Origin: S015-6 sp964384945
GTDB taxonomy: Bacteria; Desulfobacterota; DSWW01
Length of the DNA: 25,936 bases
Assembly (NCBI GenBank): GCA_964384945.1
Contig: CAYLMK010000041.1
Coordinates: 1-25,936, forward strand
Reading direction: 5' to 3'
Shown here: positions 1-7,553 of the stretch, piece after piece
Numbering within the stretch: position 1 is the first letter of the stretch
How the letters are laid out: each line of letters opens with the position of its first letter
Translations under genes and position numbers: made by a program
Notes under the pieces: model-generated
What the model was told of the DNA's origin: nothing
Databases searched by the model: none
Seen by the model: only the letters and a program-made list of their open reading frames with translations

Positions 1-8
1 GAGCGCTC

Positions 9-44
9 TTGTCACCCCGCTTGCAAGGGCAAGCGGGGTGACAA
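9..44. repeat. Perfect 16-bp inverted repeat (hairpin)
   Basis: The arms at 9-24 and 29-44 are exact reverse complements around a 4-nt loop (AAGG). No T-run follows, so it is not a classic intrinsic terminator on the + strand. It could end or attenuate transcription of a gene lying left of the window, or be a dispersed chromosomal palindrome. It sits about 67 bp before the acetyltransferase start. Confidence 0.6.
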
Positions 45-110
45 TCCGGCGCAGGCGCGCCGGGCGCGCTCACAGGTGATGCAGGCGTTACCAGGCACCG
101 TGAGAGTCAG

Positions 111-659
111 ATGGTGATGATCAGGTTCGCAACAGATGCAGACCGCGCCGAGATATTCGGTGTCCATGAAAGCGCTTTCGGCAAAGAACAGGGCCCAGAA
201 ATCGTCGACCTGGTCAGTGGCCTGCTGGGTGACAGGACGGCCATGCCCCTGTTCTCTTTCGTGGCAGAAACTGACAGACGAGTCGTTGGTCATATCCTTT
301 TCTCCGCAGTACGTTTTCAGTCCAGTTGTCAGTGTATTTCCGCGCAGATCTTGGCGCCACTGGGAGTCTCGAAAGAACATCAAGGTAAGGGTGTTGGTGG
401 CTCCTTGATCAATGAGGGACTGAAGCAACTCGCGGCTTCAGGAGTCGAGTTGGTCTTCGTGCTTGGTCATCCCGATTACTATCCGAAGTTCGGGTTCAGG
501 CCAGCGGGAGTACTTGGCTATGAAGCACCTTACGCAATACCGACCAAGCACGAGAATGCCTGGATGGTTCAAGAATTGGAGGCAGGCGTCATCGGAAGCG
601 TGCAGGGGAGGATCCAATGCGCAGCAACCTTGGATCATCCTCGGCATTGGCAGGAATAA
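111..659 (+). CDS. GNAT-family N-acetyltransferase (YhbS-like)
   Basis: A 182-residue protein with the GNAT fold signature. The acetyl-CoA pyrophosphate-binding loop reads QGKGVG at residues 91-96, preceded by the beta-4 strand segment APLGVSKEH. The motif HPDYYPKFGF at 120-129 followed by a proline/glycine-rich end is typical of the COG3153 (YhbS-like) subgroup. GNAT enzymes move an acetyl group from acetyl-CoA to an amine; the substrate here cannot be told from sequence. The start at 111 is followed closely by an in-frame ATG at 117, and both are possible. It stands alone and converges with the regulator gene, with 81 bp between them. Confidence 0.85.
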   Translation: MVMIRFATDADRAEIFGVHESAFGKEQGPEIVDLVSGLLGDRTAMPLFSFVAETDRRVVGHILFSAVRFQSSCQCISAQILAPLGVSKEHQGKGVGGSLINEGLKQLAASGVELVFVLGHPDYYPKFGFRPAGVLGYEAPYAIPTKHENAWMVQELEAGVIGSVQGRIQCAATLDHPRHWQE

Positions 660-740
660 TGCCTGCTAATCGGGTAGCCGGGGGGCTCCTTTAGGGCGAT
701 CAACAACACGGCATGCGGGAGAAGTAATTCCTTCGCTTGT

Positions 741-3700
741 TTACAAACCCAACTTCTTCATGCGGGCATGAAGAGTCGTCCGTTTCATGCCAAGCAGGTT
801 GGCGGCCCCGTCTGGGCCGCCTATCTTGCCGCCGGTTTTGTCAATGATGAATTGAATGTACCGACGTTGCAGCTCCTCCATAGAGGGATAGTCGGTAAAT
901 GGATGATCTTTTTCGGTTCCTGAGGGAGTAGGCAGGTTCATTTCAAACTCTCCTTCCCCGGATAGGAGAACCGATCTTTCGATCACGTTCTTCAACTCCC
1001 TTACGTTACCCGGCCATTGATAGGCCTGTAGGCGCTTTCGGTCTTCGGCACCGAGCTTGAACGGAAAGCGATTGTGCTTTTTTATATAATAGGCAAGAAA
1101 GTGCTCAGCCAATAACTCAATATCTTCAGGCCGGTCGCGCAGCGGCGGAATTGTTAAGGATATGACGTTAATACGGAAGTAGAGGTCTTGCCGAAAATTG
1201 CCCCTCAAGATTTCCTCCTCCAGATCCCGATTCGTGGCAGTTATCAATCTGAAATCGGACTGTCTGGTTTTCGTCCCCCCGATTCTGGTATAAGTTTTTT
1301 CTTGTAGAACCCGCAGAAGCTTCGTCTGAGTCGCCATGGAGAGTTCTGCAATCTCATCTATAAAAAGGGTGCCCTGATGGGCCAATTCAAGACGGCCGAT
1401 TCTTCTTCGATCCGCACCAGTGAAGGCCCCCTTTTCGTAGCCGAACAATTCACTTTCCACGAGAGTCTCTGGAATCGAGGTCGCATCGACGATAACAAAC
1501 GGTCCATCTGCTCGAGCACTCAACCTCTGAATTCTTCGAGCCAACAACTCCTTGCCGACACCGGTTTCACCAAGAAGCAGCACGGACGCATCCGAGGAAG
1601 AGAATGACTCCAATTTGTTTAGAAGCTCCGTCATTTTGGGGCTTTGCGCACAAAATTCCTGATTCCCGTCTGAATCGATCAGCATGTTGTCTCTGGTCAC
1701 CCATTGGTTTCGCCCCTCGGTCATTTCCCGATAGTTCCAAATCCGCTCGACCAGCCGGCTGACATACTGCCCCAGTTGCAGGAGCTGATTTCGACCCAGT
1801 TCTTCAAAGCAATCTTTGAGATAAGAGTTGTCGTGATACAACACCCCTTTAACCTTTCCCTGAATCTCGACCGGAATGCAAAGAATCGCCCGGGAGGCAG
1901 CATGTCCGGGTTTTGCATCTTTTGAGCGAACGACGATGGGTTCTTTACTATTCGATGCTTTTGCAATCTGATCAAGGTACTGTTGAAAATCTTCGCTCTT
2001 GATGTCACCCTCGGTCATGTTGCAAGCGGCTCGAAGATTCAAGTCTCTTCCGGACAAGTCGTCGAGCCAGAACAAGGCGCCGCGTTCGGCTTTGAAGAAG
2101 CGGTTAGTAGCCGCAACAGTGCGAGTGAAAATCGTTTCCAGATCCATATTCGGGAACAATTGATCCATCATTGTCAGGAATCTCTGGAGCAAATCACTTT
2201 GATTGAGTGCATCACTCGAGGTGGACTGCTTGGATTCAAGCAGAAATCGCAGCTCATCCGGGAAGAAAACATCTGTGTCACCCGCCAGTCCACGCCGTGC
2301 TTTCTTAAGCAGTACCCGTGCTTTCTCTTGATCTCCCTGCCGAAGAAAAAGCCTGGCCATCTCCAACCTGGTTTTAGCGAGTTGCAATGGGTCTCCGGCT
2401 TGAATAAGGTAACCCTCGCTTTTTTCCAGCATGGGTTGTATTCTGGCCTCTGTTTCCTTCTTTTCCATAGCCAGGCTTGCCTGAAGGCGTAAAGCCACAC
2501 CGTGCAGGTGAATATTTGGCTCTTTCATGACCCGCTCCATCTCCCCATGAAAGGTGAACCCCTTGAGAGGTTCATATCCCATGCGATCAAGAGTGAAAAG
2601 CATTTCCAGATACCAGGGGGAGGAATACTGGCGAACGATTCCTGAAGTGGTGCCGCCTTCAATGAACTTTTCCAGCATCAAACGAGCATCTGCCATACGC
2701 CCTTCCAGAAAGTAGCCATAGGCCAGACCGCCCCTGGCAAAGTAAAGGGCCAGGTCGTTCTTCAGGCTAACGGCATCCGCCATCGCGCCTTCCAAATGTG
2801 CAAACCCTTCTCGCAGTTTGCTGATCACGACCAGGACGGTTCCCAGAACTGCCCGAATGGTGGCCGCCACTGCGAAATTCGATCTTTCCAAGGCCAGCCG
2901 CCAGTTGCAGTCCAAACAACCGATGGCTCGATTGAATTCCCCGAGATACGTGGCGCAGTAGCCCAGAAAGAAAGGCGCCGATAGATTGTGCAATACGTCA
3001 CCCTTTAGTGATTCAAAAATCAGGGTGGCCCTTTCAAAATGCAGGATGGCCTCGGGAAACAACCCTTGCATATAGAAATACAATCCCAGGAACTCAGCTG
3101 CCCGATCCAGAATATCGTTGTCTCCAAGATCCTCGACAGCATTCTTCCCTTTTGCCAGGGCATCCAGAGCCTTTGGCCGCTGTTCGGCAAAATAGAACAT
3201 CCGGCCCCGGTGAAGATTTATCAGCGCGTATGACCGCCGGTCTCCCAACCGATTAGCGATCGGCAAGGTATCCTTAAGCAAATTGGGTAGATTTGCCAGT
3301 CCCTGGCCCAATGCAAATGAGATGTCTGAGAATTCAAGAACAGTGGAAACAAACATGGCGGCACAGTCTGGTTGGGATATCAGCGGTCGGAGAAGGTTGA
3401 TCCCCTGGTTGAGGTGGCGTTGGGCCATCGCTAAGTCACCGGACTGATAGAATCCCCTGGCGATTTTCTTTTCGAGCTGAGCAGCGTCTCTCTGTCGTCC
3501 TGATCTGGCAAGAATGCTGGCCACGGCGGATTGACTGACCTTCTTGGTAAGACCCAAGGCATCAAGCTTGTCCAATAGGTCGGTGAGGTGGTTTGAGGTG
3601 TTTATTTCCTGCAACATTTCTTTCACCGGTGCAGTCAATTTCTTACCAAGGCAAAAACAGTCGTTACCTGCTTTTTCAATCCAACCCAGTTCCAATCCCC

Positions 3701-3842
3701 GATTCAGCAAGTCCAGGAAGGGAGCCGGCAGCAATGGCGCAAGTCCTCCGGCCAGCTCAATCGATATCGGTTCACCAAACGCTTCCAGTACAGCCAGAAA
3801 TTCCCACTGCTCAACGGAAAACTCCGGAAGTTCCACACTCAT
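741..3842 (-). CDS. Sigma-54-dependent transcriptional activator with long helical-repeat N-terminus, GAF, AAA+ and Fis-type HTH
   Basis: A 1033-residue bacterial enhancer-binding protein. Residues about 1-540 are alpha-helical and TPR-like, recalling the sensor part of MalT-type regulators but without an NTPase there. A GAF-like region follows at about 550-700. The AAA+ core has Walker A GETGVGKE at 758-765, the sigma-54-contact loop GAFTGA at 805-810, a Walker B LFIDE, and the arginine-finger region FRQDLYFRINV. The C-terminus (about 1000-1033) is a Fis-type helix-turn-helix. Such proteins remodel sigma-54 RNA polymerase at -24/-12 promoters after binding upstream sites. It is divergent from the DUF1302 operon, which carries a good -24/-12 sequence, so it is the likely dedicated activator. 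The ligand sensed by the GAF/TPR part is unknown. There is no REC domain, so it is not a phosphorelay response regulator. Confidence 0.92.
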   Translation of the reverse strand: MSVELPEFSVEQWEFLAVLEAFGEPISIELAGGLAPLLPAPFLDLLNRGLELGWIEKAGNDCFCLGKKLTAPVKEMLQEINTSNHLTDLLDKLDALGLTKKVSQSAVASILARSGRQRDAAQLEKKIARGFYQSGDLAMAQRHLNQGINLLRPLISQPDCAAMFVSTVLEFSDISFALGQGLANLPNLLKDTLPIANRLGDRRSYALINLHRGRMFYFAEQRPKALDALAKGKNAVEDLGDNDILDRAAEFLGLYFYMQGLFPEAILHFERATLIFESLKGDVLHNLSAPFFLGYCATYLGEFNRAIGCLDCNWRLALERSNFAVAATIRAVLGTVLVVISKLREGFAHLEGAMADAVSLKNDLALYFARGGLAYGYFLEGRMADARLMLEKFIEGGTTSGIVRQYSSPWYLEMLFTLDRMGYEPLKGFTFHGEMERVMKEPNIHLHGVALRLQASLAMEKKETEARIQPMLEKSEGYLIQAGDPLQLAKTRLEMARLFLRQGDQEKARVLLKKARRGLAGDTDVFFPDELRFLLESKQSTSSDALNQSDLLQRFLTMMDQLFPNMDLETIFTRTVAATNRFFKAERGALFWLDDLSGRDLNLRAACNMTEGDIKSEDFQQYLDQIAKASNSKEPIVVRSKDAKPGHAASRAILCIPVEIQGKVKGVLYHDNSYLKDCFEELGRNQLLQLGQYVSRLVERIWNYREMTEGRNQWVTRDNMLIDSDGNQEFCAQSPKMTELLNKLESFSSSDASVLLLGETGVGKELLARRIQRLSARADGPFVIVDATSIPETLVESELFGYEKGAFTGADRRRIGRLELAHQGTLFIDEIAELSMATQTKLLRVLQEKTYTRIGGTKTRQSDFRLITATNRDLEEEILRGNFRQDLYFRINVISLTIPPLRDRPEDIELLAEHFLAYYIKKHNRFPFKLGAEDRKRLQAYQWPGNVRELKNVIERSVLLSGEGEFEMNLPTPSGTEKDHPFTDYPSMEELQRRYIQFIIDKTGGKIGGPDGAANLLGMKRTTLHARMKKLGL

Positions 3843-4360
3843 AAATCCTCCTGGTGTTTGTTCGCTCGTATTGTGTCAAGTCAAGGTTGTCGCTTCGATT
3901 CTCGCCGAAACCAGGTGCGTGTCAATTACCCCAATTTCGGCCCTGTTTTTCGCGAGTTCTGTGAGTTGACATGACGCTAGGCCAGCGCGATTTCTTATTT
4001 TCTGGATAGAGGGGTGGGTGTGTTCTGAATGTTAGGGTTCGAAACACAAAATGTCAATATTTGGTAAGCTGATGACCATATGTTGTCTCTCTTGCTCCGC
4101 ACTTATCAAAAAAGCACCTTAATTCAATAAGTTAAATTCACGAAGTGGATGGCATGAGACTTGCTGCTTTGACCGCCAACGAACCTGAATTGAAGGATAC
4201 TGTTCGAGATACGACATTAGGCACTAAGAGCAATTCGTGGAATACTGGTTTGCAGAATAGACTCTCCTGAATTCGCGGCATTCGATGACACAGAATGCAG
4301 CCCCAGAGGAAGGATCCAGAACGACGAACGAGCTTTCGGATGAATCCGGTCAGGGGATCA
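3843..4360. other. Divergent intergenic region between activator and operon, AT-richer
   Basis: About 500 bp without a convincing gene. It contains repeated TGTCA/TGACA cores (near 3873, 3919, 3968 in reverse, and 4052) and a spaced inverted pair GCCGAAA/TTTCGGC in 3900-3950. These are the sort of positions where an enhancer-binding protein would bind 300-550 bp upstream of its promoter. No single long dyad stands out, so the binding site is not assigned. An 83-codon reverse frame at 4138-4389 shows no recognisable domain and is probably not a gene. Confidence 0.4.
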
Positions 4361-4516
4361 GGTACTCGGCTGAGCGAAGAAGATGTCATGGAGTACGCTG
4401 CCAGTTGGCTGGCGAATTGCTAGAAGCCCAAGAGGGCAATCTTCGTTGACGTCGCGCCCAGGAATGCGCTGGGCAAGTTGCTGCACAATGAACTGAGGGC
4501 GCAGTACGGAGGCTGG
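4361..4516 (+). pseudogene. Remnant of the C-terminal end of an AMP-forming acyl-CoA synthetase
   Basis: Reading from 4361 gives a peptide starting GTRLSEEDVMEYAASWLANC, then a TAG stop at 4421-4423, then KPKRAIFVDVAPRNALGKLL and HNELRAQYGG. This is the canonical end of class-I acyl-CoA ligases: the short helix before the last strands, KPK, the FVD strand, and the PRNALGK motif with the adenylation lysine (codon 4475-4477). An AAG-to-TAG change in the KKPK segment would explain the stop. Upstream of 4361 the similarity fades, probably through frameshifts, and no start or ATP-binding motif is present. It differs from the intact ligase at 9574-11112, so it is not a recent duplicate of that gene's end. 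Confidence 0.7.
4406..4421 (+). promoter_or_regulatory. Candidate sigma-54 (-24/-12) promoter of the DUF1302 operon
   Basis: The sequence TGGCTGGCGAATTGCT has the invariant GG and GC dinucleotides 12 bp apart, plus TGGC at -24 and TTGCT at -12. The consensus is TGGCAC-N5-TTGCW; only the AC of the -24 box differs. The predicted start of transcription is near 4433, leaving a leader of about 115 nt before the ATG at 4549. A sigma-54 activator gene lies immediately divergent, which strengthens the assignment. The element overlaps the acyl-CoA ligase remnant. Confidence 0.6.
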
Positions 4517-4548
4517 TCAACAGCCCATAGAGAAAAGGGGGGGACAAC

Positions 4549-6093
4549 ATGTCTTGGACGAAATCGGTTCGCGCGGGCCTCGTTTTATGGCTTCTGTTCT
4601 TTTGGCTCGGCGAACGTGCAGAAGCCGTCTTTGTCGATTCGGAGGAGACGTTGAGTGTTTCAGCCAGGGTTCAGTCCCGCGCTTCTGTACGGCTCCAGGA
4701 TTCCGATGGGTTCACTCAGCCGAACGAGATCGGTGTGGGCGATCTCGTGCAGTGGCGGAACCTGGCCCTGATCGAGATTAGTCACAACCTCGATGATCTG
4801 ACAAATCAATTGGATATTTTGTATCCGTTCAAGGCCCTGAAGATTCGTTCGAAGTACCACATCGTGGGTCGGTTTATGTATGAAGCGGTCTACGATGTGG
4901 GGCCTGAGGCCTTCCAGGATGTAGCGGAGCGGGACCACGAGAACATCGATGACTTCAAGCAGGCCTATGATCTGTGGGAGTGCTACGCTGATCTCTCCCG
5001 GGAGAACGCATTCCTGCGAATTGGCAGGCAGAACCTTTCCTGGGGGGAGACGGACATCTTCCGCCTCCTGGACAACATCAACCCCCTGGACAACACTTTT
5101 GGATTCGTCTTCGAGGACTTGGACGACCGACGGATCCCGCTTTGGATGTTGCGGGGGAGCTACAATTTCGGGAAGATGGGCCCTGTTCGCTCATTTGGCA
5201 TAGAGAGTTTCTGGGTGCCGGGCAACTGGGATGCGCGGGTGGCCCCGCTCGCGCCTGGCGGCACGCCCTATGCCGTCCCGGCTCCGTCATCCCCGCTGCC
5301 GAGGTTCGTGATTACCCCGTCCAAGGTGATGTCGAACAGCCGGTGGGGTGTGAGACTGACGGGCATGATCGCGGACAACTACAACTTTAGCCTAGGCCAT
5401 TACCGCACCTTTCTTGACATACCGGTCCTGCGTTTAGCGGTTGGGGATAGCCCCCTCGATGCGTGGACCGAGATGAGCTATTCGGACGTACAGATCACGG
5501 GTGGTTCGCTCAGCTTCTGGCAGCCTCAAACGAATGTGATCATCCGGACCGAGGTGGCCTGGTTCTGGGACGAGCCCGTGTTCATCCCGGAGATCAACAC
5601 CCCGATCGTGCCCCTTCCATTTCCGGTCCCCGGGTTACCAGGCCTGCCTGCGAACGGGAGCATACCGAAGAAGGACGCCCTGAGGTGGATGATCGGGCTG
5701 GACAAAGACGTCTGGATCCGGGCGTTGAACAAGACCAACACGTTCTTGTTGGCCTTCCAGTGGTTTGGGACCTGGTGGCAGGAGTACGATGAGCGGATGC
5801 GTTTTCCTGCAGCGAACTACCCGGATGCCACGAATTTCTCTTCCGTAAAAGAACTCGAGAATACGCTCACCATGCTCGTGAACACGTTCTACTTCAAGGG
5901 GTCGCTCCAACCCCAGGTGGCCTGTGCGTACGATCCGCGTGGGGTCTGGTTGTTTATGCCGTCGGCCAAATACACCCTTGAGCCCTTCCGGTTCGGAATT
6001 CAGTACAGTGCGATTGTGGGGAACATGATCAGTTCCGGCGTAATGCGGGATCGAGATCAGATTTCCTTCCACATTACCTACCTGCTGAACTAG
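4549..6093 (+). CDS. DUF1302 family outer-membrane-type protein
   Basis: A 514-residue exported protein. Residues 1-26 form a signal peptide (basic start, long hydrophobic core, AEA cleavage site). The mature part is rich in alternating aromatic/hydrophobic strands, as in a beta-barrel, and ends in a strand-like segment ISFHITYLLN. The pattern WECYADLSRENAFLRIGRQ followed by SWGETDIFRLLDNINPLD is the hallmark I associate with Pfam DUF1302. Members are often encoded next to a DUF1329 gene, as here. Function is unproven; a barrel or channel for hydrophobic substrates fits the context. A purine-rich run before the ATG (AAAAGGGGGGG) serves as ribosome-binding site. It is the first gene of the presumed sigma-54-driven operon, 84 bp ahead of the next gene. 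Confidence 0.85.
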   Translation: MSWTKSVRAGLVLWLLFFWLGERAEAVFVDSEETLSVSARVQSRASVRLQDSDGFTQPNEIGVGDLVQWRNLALIEISHNLDDLTNQLDILYPFKALKIRSKYHIVGRFMYEAVYDVGPEAFQDVAERDHENIDDFKQAYDLWECYADLSRENAFLRIGRQNLSWGETDIFRLLDNINPLDNTFGFVFEDLDDRRIPLWMLRGSYNFGKMGPVRSFGIESFWVPGNWDARVAPLAPGGTPYAVPAPSSPLPRFVITPSKVMSNSRWGVRLTGMIADNYNFSLGHYRTFLDIPVLRLAVGDSPLDAWTEMSYSDVQITGGSLSFWQPQTNVIIRTEVAWFWDEPVFIPEINTPIVPLPFPVPGLPGLPANGSIPKKDALRWMIGLDKDVWIRALNKTNTFLLAFQWFGTWWQEYDERMRFPAANYPDATNFSSVKELENTLTMLVNTFYFKGSLQPQVACAYDPRGVWLFMPSAKYTLEPFRFGIQYSAIVGNMISSGVMRDRDQISFHITYLLN

Positions 6094-6177
6094 GCGGTAG
6101 AGCACCCCAAGAGATCTTCGATCAAAGCGAAAAGAAACCCGAAAGGATTATCCGCAGTACAGCAAGGAGGCAACGAT

Positions 6178-7488
6178 ATGAAAACGAACAGACTCCCAGT
6201 GATTTTCGGGATAGGCTGCCTGTTCATCGTTTTGGGTCTGGGGAGCCCAACCTCTGTCTTGGCCGACGTTGCCCCCGGAGACGTGATCGACAGGACGAAC
6301 TGGCAGAAGGCCGAAGGACTCTTGCCTGTGCCTGTCTTGAACTGGGTCAAGAACGGCGATTTTATCCTCAACATCGGGGAACTCACTTATGACCTGAACG
6401 AGTACGTGCTCTGCCCCTCTTACAGGAAATCACTAATCGATAACATCGGCAAGTATGACCTGAACGAAGAAGATGTCATCGTCGACGCGAAGACGGGCAA
6501 GTATCCTGAAGTCATCGAGGGAATCCCGTTCCCGAATGTGGACCTGAACGACCCGAGGGCAGGCACGAAACTGATGTACAACAAAGAGTACTGCTGGGTC
6601 CAGTGGGGGAGTGCCAAGGTCAGTAGCCATGCCATATGGGTTGGTGCCTCCGGATACGAGAGGAAAGTAGGCAACTCAATGGTATACATCGCAATGGATG
6701 GTCATCCTGGAGCCAAATCTCTAGAGAATGAGGATGGCATGTTCAGGAGGAGCGTCCTCGCAGTGGACTATCCCTTTGATGTGGCCGGCTTCTCCTTGTT
6801 GCTCTGGCGCTATAAGGACAATCGCCAGGACGTTACCTTTGCCTATGTTCCTGCGATCCGTCGGACCCGTCGAATGACCCCAGCCAATCGCTCGAATGCG
6901 TACATGGGCTCAGATATATGTGTGGACGACGTCTATGGCTATGACGGGAAGGTCCCCCTGTTCACTTGGAAGGTAATCGGACAGCAGGAAGCACTGTCGG
7001 TCTATAGGGACGTGAAGCCGCCAAAACTGGTTCGAACCGAGAAGGGTTCGTACGATACGACCGCGGATATTACGCCCGTGGTGTACGGGTACGAAAGGGC
7101 GGGATGGCAAGGTGCGCCGTGGGCGCCGGTGGAGGCTGTCTGGGTGAAGAACCCCATGATTCTGATCGAAGGAACTGCCAAGGACCCTTATTATAACTAC
7201 GGGAAACAGATACTCTGGTACGACCCGGCATTCTACGCGCCCAAGTTCAAAGTCATCTATGACCGCGCCGGCAAGTACTGGAAGAGCATGTTCATCGGGT
7301 ACGATGGTCTCGGAACCGAGGACGGATCGTACCGTCAGCCCGGCGTGTCACTCCAAGGCGCGGTTGACGATAGGACACGGCACGCCACTGTAATTCAGGC
7401 CGCTACTGCGGAGAATATCCAGCGTTTTCATGTCCAAGTGGAGATGGCGGATTTCACTATGGCGGGATTTTACAAGTACTGCAAATAG
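6178..7488 (+). CDS. DUF1329 family periplasmic protein
   Basis: A 436-residue exported protein with a clear signal peptide (residues 1-29, cleavage after VLA). No lipobox cysteine is present, so it should be soluble in the periplasm. The start is set by AAGGAGG about 8 nt before the ATG at 6178. Conserved-looking features of DUF1329 include the early segment GDVIDRTNWQKAEGLLPVPV, a central run of arginines (AIRRTRRM) and late WYDPAFYAPKF motifs. The family is thought to fold like a LolA/LolB-type half-barrel that could hold a hydrophobic ligand; this is recollection, not seen here. Pairing with DUF1302 suggests one transport or sensing unit across the outer membrane and periplasm. The next gene follows after 65 bp. 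Confidence 0.85.
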   Translation: MKTNRLPVIFGIGCLFIVLGLGSPTSVLADVAPGDVIDRTNWQKAEGLLPVPVLNWVKNGDFILNIGELTYDLNEYVLCPSYRKSLIDNIGKYDLNEEDVIVDAKTGKYPEVIEGIPFPNVDLNDPRAGTKLMYNKEYCWVQWGSAKVSSHAIWVGASGYERKVGNSMVYIAMDGHPGAKSLENEDGMFRRSVLAVDYPFDVAGFSLLLWRYKDNRQDVTFAYVPAIRRTRRMTPANRSNAYMGSDICVDDVYGYDGKVPLFTWKVIGQQEALSVYRDVKPPKLVRTEKGSYDTTADITPVVYGYERAGWQGAPWAPVEAVWVKNPMILIEGTAKDPYYNYGKQILWYDPAFYAPKFKVIYDRAGKYWKSMFIGYDGLGTEDGSYRQPGVSLQGAVDDRTRHATVIQAATAENIQRFHVQVEMADFTMAGFYKYCK

Positions 7489-7553
7489 TCCACTGCTTGC
7501 GTGTCTTGACCGTGCATTTTGTGAGTGTCTTCAAAACCGGAGGAGTGTAGCCC

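Noticed and set aside
660..740. Integron attC-like site after the acetyltransferase
   Set aside because: No GTTRRRY core or paired R'/R'' boxes could be found; only a 4-bp stem is present.
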